Part shown: one piece after another, positions 35,297 through 43,203 of the stretch
Position numbering within the stretch: position 1 is the first letter of the stretch
Layout of the letters: each line of letters opens with the position of its first letter
Origin: Mesorhizobium zhangyense
Lineage (GTDB): Bacteria > Pseudomonadota > Alphaproteobacteria > Rhizobiales > Rhizobiaceae
NCBI RefSeq assembly: GCF_011045115.1
Contig: NZ_JAAKZG010000010.1
Coordinates: forward strand, 62,001 to 126,000
Reading direction: 5' to 3'
DNA length: 64,000 bases
Notes under the pieces: model-generated
Seen by the model: only the letters and a program-made list of their open reading frames with translations
What the model was told of the DNA's origin: nothing
The model's database searches: none
Position numbers and translations under genes: made by a program

Positions 35297-36082
35297 TTAT
35301 GCTGCGTGAAGCGGCTGGTCCCCGGCCATGACGCCGCCGTCTATGACGAAACTGCCACCGGTCACCATCGCGGATTCGTCCGAACACAGATAGACTGCCA
35401 TTGACGCCACTTCCGCCGGCTGGATCATGCGTCCGATCGGCTGGTAACGCGACAGCGCCTCGAGCCGCTGTTCTTCCTCGCCTGGGTAGTATTTCGTCAG
35501 ATAATTCTCGATGAAAGGCGTGTGCACGCGCGCAGGGCATATGCAGTTTGCCCGGATGCCCTGCCCCACATAATCGACCGCGATCGACCGCGTCATCATC
35601 GCAATTGCGGCCTTAGAGGCGCTGTAGGCAAATCGCTCGTGCATGGCGCGGACAGAGGCCAGCGACGCCATGTTCAGCACCGTGCCGCCGCCCCGCGCGA
35701 TCATGCCCGGCAGGAAGCCTTTCGTGACGTTGAAAAGTCCCTCGACATTCACCCCGAACACCAGCCGCAAATCCTCCACCGTCGTATCCAGAAGTTTGCC
35801 GATGGTGATGGCTGCGGCATTGTTGACCAGCACGTTGACGAAAACACCCTCCGCCGCGAGTTCGGCCTCGAGCGTGGCAATGCCATCGGGATTCGTGACA
35901 TCGAGACGGCGCGACAGAACCCGCTCGCTGCCCGCCAGCGGCGCACAGCGCTCGCGCAGAACATCCGCATCGAGGTCGGTGGCAACGACCGTCGCACCTT
36001 CCGCCAGAAAGGCCTCGACCATGGCCAGTCCGATGCCACCGCTCGCGCCCGTGATCAGGCAGGTCTTGTTCTTCAGTCTCAT
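35297..36082 (-). CDS. Short-chain dehydrogenase/reductase
   Basis: This 261-residue classical SDR has cofactor motif TGASGGIG, NNAA, catalytic YSASK and C-terminal GGSFVIDGG. The ATG at 36082 follows GGAGG; the longer open frame upstream overlaps the preceding gene and is rejected. It is last in a three-gene minus-strand operon with another SDR and a metallo-hydrolase. Confidence 0.9.
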   Translation of the reverse strand: MRLKNKTCLITGASGGIGLAMVEAFLAEGATVVATDLDADVLRERCAPLAGSERVLSRRLDVTNPDGIATLEAELAAEGVFVNVLVNNAAAITIGKLLDTTVEDLRLVFGVNVEGLFNVTKGFLPGMIARGGGTVLNMASLASVRAMHERFAYSASKAAIAMMTRSIAVDYVGQGIRANCICPARVHTPFIENYLTKYYPGEEEQRLEALSRYQPIGRMIQPAEVASMAVYLCSDESAMVTGGSFVIDGGVMAGDQPLHAA

Positions 36083-36101
36083 CGTCTTCCTCCGCAAATA
36101 T

Positions 36102-36884
36102 TCAGATCGCCGACCAACCGCCATCGATCGGCATGTTCGCGCCAGTGATATCGGCAGCCTGCGGGCCGCACAAAAACGCCACCAGGGCGCCAACCGCCTC
36201 GATCGAGACAAAGCGTCCGGTGGGGTTGCGCCCGTTCAGGTACGCTGTCTCGGCTTCCTCCATCGATAGGCCGGAAGCTTCGGCCTGACCGGCAATCCGC
36301 GTCAGGATGGCCTCGGTCGGTACGGTGCCGGGGCTGACCGCGTTGCAGGTTATGCCCGTGCGCGCCAGTTCGATGGCCAATGCGCGCGTCATGCCCAGAA
36401 GTGCCGTCTTGGTCGTCACGTAGTCAATGCGGTTTTCCGCACCGCGGACGCCGTAGATCGAGGACATGTTGACGATACGTCCCCAGCCCGACGCCTTCAT
36501 GGCCGGCACGCAAAGGCGCGCCAGATGGAAGGCCGACGAAAGATTGACTGCCAGCGACGCATCCCATTCAACGCCTGTGAAATCTTCTACAGGCTTGAAA
36601 TTGCGCAGGACCGCGTTGTTGACGATGATATCCGCCCGCCCGAACCTGTCGGCAACGGCAGTGACCAGGCCCTCGATCGCCTCGACCGAGGTGAGGTCGG
36701 TGCCTGAGAACATCGTCGTCACCCCATGCGCGCGGGCAACCTTGGATGCTGCCGCCTGTCCTGTCTCCGCATCGCACAGACCGTGGATAACCACATTGGC
36801 TCCCGCCGCGGCGAGCGCTTCGGCCACGCCAAGTCCGAGCCCGGCAAACGAGCCGGTCACCAGTGCCGTCTTGCCCTTCAACAT
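36102..36884 (-). CDS. Short-chain dehydrogenase (3-hydroxybutyrate dehydrogenase-like)
   Basis: This 260-residue SDR has TGSFAGLGLGVAEAL, catalytic MSSIYGVRG and YVTTK, and the C-terminal GANMPIDGGWSA ending typical of D-3-hydroxybutyrate dehydrogenases. The substrate-binding region RIAGQAEASGLSMEEA also fits that group. Given the setting, it may act on another 3-hydroxyacid. It is the middle gene of the operon started by the metallo-hydrolase. Confidence 0.88.
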   Translation of the reverse strand: MLKGKTALVTGSFAGLGLGVAEALAAAGANVVIHGLCDAETGQAAASKVARAHGVTTMFSGTDLTSVEAIEGLVTAVADRFGRADIIVNNAVLRNFKPVEDFTGVEWDASLAVNLSSAFHLARLCVPAMKASGWGRIVNMSSIYGVRGAENRIDYVTTKTALLGMTRALAIELARTGITCNAVSPGTVPTEAILTRIAGQAEASGLSMEEAETAYLNGRNPTGRFVSIEAVGALVAFLCGPQAADITGANMPIDGGWSAI

Positions 36885-36899
36885 AAAGTATTCCTTCGT

Positions 36900-37715
36900 T
36901 CAGCTTTCGTGTGGAGGTACGTCGAGGCGCACGGCAATCCCTTCCAGCGAAGGTGAGGGCGCGGGATAAAGCCGCATCACCATGGGGTCATGGCCCGGGA
37001 TGACATGATCGTCCGAATCGGCAAGACGGCGTATCGTGCGATAGCCGTCGAGCAACTCGCCGACATGGTAGACCGCCGGAAATGCCAGATTGTTGCGGTA
37101 ATTGGCATAGAGATGCGTGGCGTCCGATGCGATCACCACCCACCCACGGCGCGTCCACACACGCACCACCTGCAATCCGCCGGAATGGCCTCCGGTGCGG
37201 TGCAGGGTCAGCCCGTCCGCCAGTTCCGTCGTCTCGTCGTGAAAGGCGATACGACCGGCAAAGTTGAGCCTGACAAAGCTGACGATATCCTCGACGTCGA
37301 AGGGGTGCCGCAGGAACGAATGGCACATGCAGGGGCCTGTCGAATAGGCTGCCTCCTTGGCCTGCACATGAAAACAGGCCTTTGGAAAATGGCCGAGCGT
37401 GCCAGCATGGTCGTAATGGAGATGCGTCAGGATAACCTGATCGACATCGGTCGCAGCGATGCCCAAACGGCCCAGCGCCTCGGCGGGCAGGCAGTCCAAC
37501 TCCCTGCCCCGCTGCTTTGCGGCCTCCGGACCGAAACCTGTGTCGATAACGAATAGTTTGTCCGACCGGCGCGCCACCCAGACGTAATAAAACAGGTCGG
37601 AGCCCACCTCGTGCAGATCGCCACCAATGAAATTGTCGTTGGCTTTTCGTCCGCCATGCCGGGCATATTTCAGCGCGAACAGCTCGAAGGGCTCTGGGCC
37701 GTCCAGTTTTGACAT
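36900..37715 (-). CDS. Metallo-beta-lactamase-fold hydrolase (AttM-like lactonase family)
   Basis: This 271-residue protein has the metal motif HLHYDHAG (98-105), later conserved histidines (CHSFLRHPFD, GHSGG, IPGHDP) and an aspartate (ASDATHLYANY). The organisation resembles N-acyl homoserine lactone and gamma-butyrolactone hydrolases such as AttM/BlcC. In this catabolic context a lactone intermediate is a likelier substrate than a quorum signal, but both are possible. GGAGG precedes the ATG at 37715. It is the first gene of a three-gene operon. Confidence 0.85.
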   Translation of the reverse strand: MSKLDGPEPFELFALKYARHGGRKANDNFIGGDLHEVGSDLFYYVWVARRSDKLFVIDTGFGPEAAKQRGRELDCLPAEALGRLGIAATDVDQVILTHLHYDHAGTLGHFPKACFHVQAKEAAYSTGPCMCHSFLRHPFDVEDIVSFVRLNFAGRIAFHDETTELADGLTLHRTGGHSGGLQVVRVWTRRGWVVIASDATHLYANYRNNLAFPAVYHVGELLDGYRTIRRLADSDDHVIPGHDPMVMRLYPAPSPSLEGIAVRLDVPPHES

Positions 37716-37792
37716 CGTCTTTCCTCCACCTTGTCCGGCCCATTTGTGCGCCAAGCCGACACCCTCGCTTAAACATCAACTGTCAAGAAAAT

Positions 37793-37805
37793 TCAACATA
37801 TGATA
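37793..37805. promoter_or_regulatory. Second copy of the candidate GntR element
   Basis: TCAACATATGATA differs by one base from TCAACATACGATA at 30753-30765. It lies in the divergent interval between the metallo-hydrolase operon and the carboxymuconolactone-decarboxylase-like gene. ATAATAC also follows both copies, at a different distance. Confidence 0.55.
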
Positions 37806-37896
37806 CTACCATAATACAAACTTGACGCTGGTTCATCGAATTGTATGATCGCCCGAAATTTGGAAAGCCCGGTAGCGGGCAAAGGAGCAGACCTAG

Positions 37897-38310
37897 ATGA
37901 GCAGACGTCCCGAATTTCAAGGTGAAAAGTTCGAGAAGGGGCTGGCTATCCGGCGTGAGGTCCTTGGTGCTGCCTATGTCGACCGGTCGGTCGACGCGGC
38001 AACGGACGTCACCGCTCCACTTCAGAAACTGGTCACCGAATGGTGCTGGGGTGAAGTCTGGGGTCGCCCGGGCCTGGATAGGCGCACGCGCAGCTTCCTC
38101 AATCTCGCAATGCTGACGGCATTGAACCGTCCTCATGAAATCAAGCTGCATGTGCGCGGCGCATTGAACAACGGCGTTACCCGTGAGGAGATCGGCGAAG
38201 TGGTGCTTCAGGCCGCGATCTACTGCGGCGTACCAGCCGCGCTCGATTCGCTTCGCGTCATCGGCGAAGTCTATGCACAGATCGATGCGGAAGCGAACGC
38301 CGGCGTCTGA
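37897..38310 (+). CDS. Carboxymuconolactone decarboxylase-like (PcaC-like) protein
   Basis: This 137-residue AhpD/CMD-fold protein contains RTRSFLNLAMLTALNRPHEI, KLHVRGALNNGVTREEIGEV and AIYCGVPAALDSLR, typical of PcaC and related decarboxylases. PcaC decarboxylates 4-carboxymuconolactone in protocatechuate breakdown. No other pca genes are present, so the substrate may be a related lactone or keto acid, in keeping with the neighbouring lactonase-like gene. GGAG precedes the ATG. Confidence 0.88.
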   Translation: MSRRPEFQGEKFEKGLAIRREVLGAAYVDRSVDAATDVTAPLQKLVTEWCWGEVWGRPGLDRRTRSFLNLAMLTALNRPHEIKLHVRGALNNGVTREEIGEVVLQAAIYCGVPAALDSLRVIGEVYAQIDAEANAGV

Positions 38311-38336
38311 TTAAGCAGCTGGGAGGAGTTAGAACT

Positions 38337-39281
38337 ATGTCAGCAAGTATCGGCTTTGTCGGCCTCGGCACCATGGGGTTGCCAATGGCTTCGAACCTCG
38401 CACGTGCGGGGTTTGCGGTGAAAGGCTTCGACCTGTCGGCTTCGGCAACGGAGGCGCTCGTCGAGGCCGGCGGTACGAGCGCTGCGTCCGCGGCCGAGGC
38501 GGCACGTGATGCGGGTTTCGTCATCACCATGCTGCCGACCGCCAAGCATATCGAAGCAGCACTTTTCAACGCTGGCGGGATCGCCGAGACGATCGCGCAG
38601 GACGCAATCTTCATCAACATGTCGACGATCCTGCCGGAGGAAACCGACCGGATCGCAAGCGCACTGGGCGAGCGCAACATCGCCATGATCGATGCACCGG
38701 TGGGACGATCTGCCATCGAGGCGGCCCGCGGCGCCCTCCTCATCCTCGCGAGCGGCGCGCCTGAGGCGATGAAGCGCGCTCAATCGGTCTTCGACGTGAT
38801 GGGTAACCAGACCATCGACTGCGGTGCATTGGGCAACGGCTCGCGTGTCAAGGTCATCAACAACTTCATGGGCGTGTCGTTGAATGCGCTCACGGCTGAG
38901 GCTCTTACCCTCGCCGAGGCATCCGGGCTCGATATCCGGCTGGCGCTGGAGGTGATGCGCGGGACGATCGCCGGCATCGGCCATATGCGCGTAACCTACC
39001 CGAACAAGGTGCTCAAGGGCGACCTGATCGCCGGTTTCCCGGTGGATCTGGCGCACAAGGATCTGGGACTTGCGCTGCAGCTTGCAGCACAGGTCAATGT
39101 GCCGATCTATATGGGCAGTGCTGCGGCACAGACCTATTCGATCGTGCGTGCAAGCGGTCGCGGCAGGCAGGACTATACGGCTGTCTATCCCGTACTGCGG
39201 GAACTGGCCGGGCTGCCGGAGGAAATACCCTACGACGCTTCGGGCGATGTCGAATACAATCCATTCGCCTCGGACAAGTGA
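38337..39281 (+). CDS. YihU-like beta-hydroxyacid dehydrogenase
   Basis: This 314-residue NAD-dependent reductase has motif GLGTMG (9-14) and catalytic lysine K172 (RVKVINNFMG). Its substrate loop is DAPVGRS (119-125) instead of the usual DAPVSGG. Loop, lysine region and tail (VDLAHKDLGLAL, ASGRGRQDYTAV) closely resemble E. coli YihU, the 3-sulfolactaldehyde reductase, in which the loop arginine binds the sulfonate. One other YihU contact (Ser178, as I recall) is Gly179 here. A sulfonate or other acidic aldehyde is therefore possible. GGAGG precedes the ATG. Confidence 0.88.
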   Translation: MSASIGFVGLGTMGLPMASNLARAGFAVKGFDLSASATEALVEAGGTSAASAAEAARDAGFVITMLPTAKHIEAALFNAGGIAETIAQDAIFINMSTILPEETDRIASALGERNIAMIDAPVGRSAIEAARGALLILASGAPEAMKRAQSVFDVMGNQTIDCGALGNGSRVKVINNFMGVSLNALTAEALTLAEASGLDIRLALEVMRGTIAGIGHMRVTYPNKVLKGDLIAGFPVDLAHKDLGLALQLAAQVNVPIYMGSAAAQTYSIVRASGRGRQDYTAVYPVLRELAGLPEEIPYDASGDVEYNPFASDK

Positions 39282-39319
39282 ACATTACTCGTCATCACAG
39301 ACATCCGACGACAGTAAAA

Positions 39320-39342
39320 GTGAAGTCCATATAGGGCTTCAC
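39320..39342 (+). terminator. Hairpin downstream of the YihU-like gene
   Basis: GTGAAGTCC (39320-39328) and GGGCTTCAC (39334-39342) pair with one wobble around ATATA, 38 bp after the stop. There is no strong U-tract, so it is a moderate candidate terminator. Confidence 0.45.
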
Positions 39343-39446
39343 ACACTATTGCACGGAAAGGATGCCGACGCGTGTAGCCAGACCGGTCGGGGTCCAGCTG
39401 TCCACTTTTCATCGCATGACCGTTTGCGAAGGCAGGACGTCGCACG

Positions 39447-39785
39447 TCCATCGTCGGAACCCCTTTTTTTTGCCGTGGTCGCGTGCTGGTGAACGCGAAC
39501 ACAGGAACTGTCGATCATGACGATGTCGCCGTCGAAAGCCGTGGAAACCGCCGCCAAAAGCCGATCCCAGACCCCGGCTTTGCGCCATCGAACAAACCGG
39601 TTGTAGCAGGTGGTGTAGGGGCCGTAGCGCTCCGGCACATCAGCCCCGGGCGAGCCGGTTCGGAAACGCCACAGGATGCCGTTGAGAACTCGACAGTCAT
39701 CGACACGCGCCACGCCGCGAACCTTGCAAGGCAAGTTTGGCTGGATCACGCTCCATTCAAAATCGCTCAGTTCATAACGCCGCAT
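39447..39785 (-). mobile_element. 5' fragment of an IS5-family transposase gene
   Basis: About 110 codons match the N-terminal part of IS5/IS427-type transposases: MRRYELSDFEWSVIQPNLPC, RVDDCRVLNGILWRFRTGSP, PERYGPYTTCYNRFVRWRKA and the DDE-region segment DGDIVMIDSSCVRVHQHATT. Homology fails just after TTAKK at about 39465, and the catalytic C-terminal half is absent. The sequence just upstream of its ATG (39786-39815) forms a stem of TTCAAGGCTTC type that may be the element's left end. It is a different copy from the relic at 3618-4381. Confidence 0.82.
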
Positions 39786-39854
39786 TCAAGCCTCCAAAAG
39801 AAGCCTTGAATCAGAACCCGGCACTAAACGGTAGTCCGTTTATGAGTTTGCTGC

Positions 39855-40169
39855 CTAGTTCAAAGTGAAGCTAAGGCCTGCGCCGACGCCAACATCGCCG
39901 TCAGCGAACGTGCCTGACAGGTTGGCGCGGACACGTCCGTTTTCACTTGTGTAGCCGGCACCGAAGGCAAGGGCCGTTTCACTTCGCCAGTAACCACCGC
40001 CCATGGCCACGCTCAACTTGCCTGGTCGATCGTCATAGCGAAGCGACGCCGCCGCAAGGCCGATGGCGGCCGCCGTCCGGGCCTCAGAACGGATTTCGCC
40101 CATCTCCTGGTTCAACTGACTGAATTTCTGATAGCCAGACGTTACGCCTGCTTGGTATCCTGAAGTCAT
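39855..40169 (-). pseudogene. Orphan YadA-like C-terminal anchor (trimeric autotransporter remnant)
   Basis: The frame encodes about 104 residues ending in a YadA-type membrane anchor: EIRSEARTAAAIGLAAASLR, GKLSVAMGGGYWRSETALAF, GYTSENGRVRANLSG and DVGVGAGLSFTLN. Trimeric autotransporter adhesins have this domain at the end of proteins of several hundred or more residues with a signal peptide. Here no signal or passenger precedes it; the open frame upstream to 40358 looks non-coding. A TSGYQ unit is duplicated near the break. It is most likely a deletion remnant next to the IS fragment. Confidence 0.7.
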
Positions 40170-40411
40170 GCCCGCGCGACGGGCGTTAGGTCGTGGCCCA
40201 AAAACCCGATGGCCGCGACCGCTGCCATTATCCCCAGTGCTTCGACCGACCTCCTGGCGAGGTTGTCCCTCACTGCATCTTATGCCACTTGCCCATGGTA
40301 ATTTCCGCAGAATGAGCCCGATTCGCCGGAAAGCCAAATGACGGCAGTTTGCGACCAAACAAGATCGCGATCGATCCTGAGGATGTCGCCTGCGCCAGCC
40401 AAAAGGCTTTC

Positions 40412-41062
40412 TTAATCACGAGACGAACCCGGGCCAACGATTTCCCTCAAGAGTGCGTCGAAAGCAGCGATTTCCACATCGGAAACCTCGTGCGCCCGAT
40501 CAGGAAGAATATCGCATCGCAAGCGCGCACGGGCGCGGGCCAGAGTTTCGGCAGCTCCCGCAAAAGCGTCGACCGGGATCCAGGAGTCCTTGTCCGAGCC
40601 TGTCAGGTAGACCGGCATACAGTCGAGATCGGCGAAGGGTTTGTCACAGGATGGCGTCCCAACCCTGCAACCGGTCAAGTTGACCATGGCCCCGTGCCAC
40701 GGCCCGTGATGCATGGCGTATTCCAGCGACAGGCAGGCACCCTGGCTGAAGCCGCCGATAAGGAGCGGCTTGGGGCGTTCGCTTGCGTGCGAGAGGTTGG
40801 CGACGATCTCTCTGATATAGTCGAGCGACAGGGCAAGTTCCTGCCGCGTCGTATCCGTCAGCGGCTCCGTCGCGCGCGCGGCATACCAGCTGTTGCCGGC
40901 AGCACGCGGCAGCACGAACGCCACGCCGGGCGCGCTCAGCCTGCCGATCACCTGTTCTCCCATATCCTCGGGCGTCTGGGTACGCCCGTGAATGAAGATG
41001 CAGTGGGCTTGCGCTTCCTCGAGCGGTGCACCGAGGAACAGAGGTGTTTCATGGAACGACAT
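40412..41062 (-). CDS. Phospholipase/carboxylesterase-family hydrolase (MhqD-like)
   Basis: This 216-residue alpha/beta hydrolase has nucleophile S106 in GGFSQGACLS, an oxyanion region IFIHGRTQTPED and acid/base residues in LTGSDKDSW and DRAHEVS. The family includes bacterial carboxylesterases such as MhqD, which is co-expressed with a VOC dioxygenase in hydroquinone-response loci. It is 9 bp behind the VOC dioxygenase gene, which supports a joint pathway. The substrate is unknown. Confidence 0.87.
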   Translation of the reverse strand: MSFHETPLFLGAPLEEAQAHCIFIHGRTQTPEDMGEQVIGRLSAPGVAFVLPRAAGNSWYAARATEPLTDTTRQELALSLDYIREIVANLSHASERPKPLLIGGFSQGACLSLEYAMHHGPWHGAMVNLTGCRVGTPSCDKPFADLDCMPVYLTGSDKDSWIPVDAFAGAAETLARARARLRCDILPDRAHEVSDVEIAAFDALLREIVGPGSSRD

Positions 41063-41071
41063 GGAACCGGC

Positions 41072-42031
41072 TTAGAACTTTGCGGGTTCCAGGCCGGCCA
41101 TCAGTTCGGCCCTGCGGTCCTCGAACCAGGGTGGGAAAACCAGCGTCGAACCGATCTTGTCCGCCGGTTCGTCCAGCGCCCAGCCGCCTTCCACTGACCA
41201 TGCTATCTCGAAAAGCGCGCCGCCGGGCGAGCGTACATAGCAGGACTTGAAGTAGTTGCGGTCCTTTTGGTCCGAAACGTCGGTGAAACCGAGACCTTCC
41301 AGATGCGCCTTCAGGCGGAGCTGGTTTTCCTCGTTACCCGTGTTGAGCGCGAGGTGGTGGATTGTGCCGCCGGCAAGCGTCCAGGTGCCCTGCCGGCCAT
41401 CTGCCGTCTCGTGCAACACCTCCACCACGCTGCTCGGTCCGCCTGCGTTGGGCACGGAGAACATCAGCCCCTCATCGCTGTCCGCTTCCTTCTTCATGTC
41501 GATGCCGACTGTCAGGAAATCGTCCATGGAGGTACGATCGAAGACGGCGATCGCCACGCCATAGATGCCCTTGATGCCGTGCTCGGCCGTAACGCCCTGT
41601 GCCTCGTTAACGATAGAGGGGCGGTTATCGGCCGGATTCTCGACCAGTTCATGCGGAATGCCGCAGGGATGCTCGAACGCAACGCGGCCGATGCCAAAGC
41701 GGCTTATCTTGGTGGCGTTGATACCGTACTTGTTCAGCCGGTCGACCCAGTAGTCCGCGGCTCCGACAGGGATCGCCTGCTGGATGATTTTCGACTGGTT
41801 GGTGCCGCGCCTGCCATAGACCGCGGGTTTACGAAACGGGAAGGTGGTGATGATGGTGGAGGCGTCGCCCATCCTCGAGCCATAATAGAGATGGTAGACG
41901 GGGATCGTTCCATCGAACAGCACGGTGCGCTTGACCGAATAGAGCCCCAGCGCCTTAGTGTAAAAATCGTAGTCTTCCTGCACGCCGTCGGTGCAAAGCG
42001 TCAGGTGATGATATCCGCTGACAAATGCCAT
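41072..42031 (-). CDS. VOC-family ring-cleaving dioxygenase (MhqO-like)
   Basis: This 319-residue protein contains two vicinal-oxygen-chelate modules. Candidate metal ligands are the N-terminal histidine in GYHHLTLCTD, a histidine in GTIHHLALNT and a glutamate in GALFEIAWSV. Related proteins (MhqO, LinE-like) cleave hydroquinones with Fe(II). The ATG at 42031 follows AAGGAGGAG; the frame continues upstream without support. It is divergent from a LysR gene with a TGAT-N10-ATCA box between, so it is probably LysR-activated. Confidence 0.88.
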   Translation of the reverse strand: MAFVSGYHHLTLCTDGVQEDYDFYTKALGLYSVKRTVLFDGTIPVYHLYYGSRMGDASTIITTFPFRKPAVYGRRGTNQSKIIQQAIPVGAADYWVDRLNKYGINATKISRFGIGRVAFEHPCGIPHELVENPADNRPSIVNEAQGVTAEHGIKGIYGVAIAVFDRTSMDDFLTVGIDMKKEADSDEGLMFSVPNAGGPSSVVEVLHETADGRQGTWTLAGGTIHHLALNTGNEENQLRLKAHLEGLGFTDVSDQKDRNYFKSCYVRSPGGALFEIAWSVEGGWALDEPADKIGSTLVFPPWFEDRRAELMAGLEPAKF

Positions 42032-42175
42032 CTTGCTCCTCCTTAAAAATGGCCTTTCATTCCCGAGAGATAGCAGGCTCCTCTCCCGCTTATCCCTCCG
42101 GCGGCGGTCGCTGCCGGAAGTCCGGCCGCTACAACGCCTCATGATGCAATAATCTAACCCATCCCGTTCTGCTGT

Positions 42176-42193
42176 TGATGAGAATATTCATCA
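42176..42193. promoter_or_regulatory. TGAT-N10-ATCA box, LysR copy 1
   Basis: TGATGAGAATATTCATCA begins 36 bp before the ATG of the first aromatic-cluster LysR gene, in the interval shared with the VOC dioxygenase operon. With its flanking T and A it makes an imperfect palindrome with 7-bp arms (TTGATGA/TCATCAA). The same box occurs at the same distance before the second LysR gene (52599). Confidence 0.65.
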
Positions 42194-42211
42194 AGGGTAT
42201 AGCAAATTGCT

Positions 42212-43198
42212 ATGAAAATCGTTGAGCACCATCTCGTCCAGCTTGCCGCCGTCATAGAAACCGGGGGCGTGACGGAGGCTGCAGCGATGCTTGGTATGAC
42301 GCAGTCGGCGGTGTCGCGCACGATCTCCGTTCTTGAGAAGCGCATAGGCGAGCCTCTGTTCGTATCCGGCCGCCGCCCGATGCAACCAACGCCGCTCGGC
42401 GAGCAACTCGGCCTGCAGGGCAGGTCGATCCTGGCCTCGTCGCGCAAGGCTGCAGAGATCGTCCGCAGCTTCAAATCCGGCTCCGCAGGCCGCGTAAGAA
42501 TCGGTGGCGTGCCCTTCTTCATGGATGCGATCGTCTCGCTGATGATCGCATCCTTTCAGCGTGACGAGCCGGGCATCATGATCGACCAGTCCTACGGCAA
42601 CTATTCAGATCTGGTGGGAGCACTCGATTCCGGCCAGATCGATTTGGCGATCACGCCGACAGGATCGGTAGATATGAGGGTCGACCATCTTTTCGAACCC
42701 ATTCTTCCGGCGCGCAACGTACTGGCCTGCGGCGCCGGTCATCCTCTGGTGCGCAAGCGCAACCTGGCGACGGAGGACATGGTCAACTACCCTTGGGTCG
42801 CACCGCTGCCGGGCTCTCCCCTGGTTCTCGACCTGCACAACATCCTGCTAACGCTCGGCCTGGAGGAAGTGTCGGTGCGCTATGCAGGCGGGTCGCTGCT
42901 GAGCGTGGTCAACTATCTGGCGGGAACCGATGCGCTCACCATCCTGCCGCTGTCGGTCGCCTATTCCTTCCGCCGCGAGGACAAGATCAGCATCATCCCG
43001 CTGGATATTCCCCAACCGGAACGCGTGCTGGGCATCCTGACGCGGAAGAAACCCTATTCGAACCCGGCGAGCCGCAAGTTCATTGGCCATCTCCGCCGTG
43101 AGTCCGCCGAACTCCGACGGGTCACGGAGAAGTACGACCGTTCGATCAGCTGGGCTCCCGGTCCTTTCATGGCGGAGCACCGTAAGCCGAGCGAATAG
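42212..43198 (+). CDS. LysR-family regulator (aromatic cluster, copy 1)
   Basis: This 328-residue LysR has a helix-turn-helix in QLAAVIETGGVTEAAAMLGM, TQSAVSRTISVLEKRIGEPL, then the effector domain (VRIGGVPFFMDAIVSLMIAS). It is clearly paralogous to the LysR at 52635 (EPLFV.GRRP.QPTPLG, VRIGG.PFF.DA, YPW..P.PGSPL). It is divergent from the VOC dioxygenase operon and convergent with operon A. It probably binds the box at 42176. Confidence 0.92.
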   Translation: MKIVEHHLVQLAAVIETGGVTEAAAMLGMTQSAVSRTISVLEKRIGEPLFVSGRRPMQPTPLGEQLGLQGRSILASSRKAAEIVRSFKSGSAGRVRIGGVPFFMDAIVSLMIASFQRDEPGIMIDQSYGNYSDLVGALDSGQIDLAITPTGSVDMRVDHLFEPILPARNVLACGAGHPLVRKRNLATEDMVNYPWVAPLPGSPLVLDLHNILLTLGLEEVSVRYAGGSLLSVVNYLAGTDALTILPLSVAYSFRREDKISIIPLDIPQPERVLGILTRKKPYSNPASRKFIGHLRRESAELRRVTEKYDRSISWAPGPFMAEHRKPSE

Positions 43199-43203
43199 CC
43201 GCT

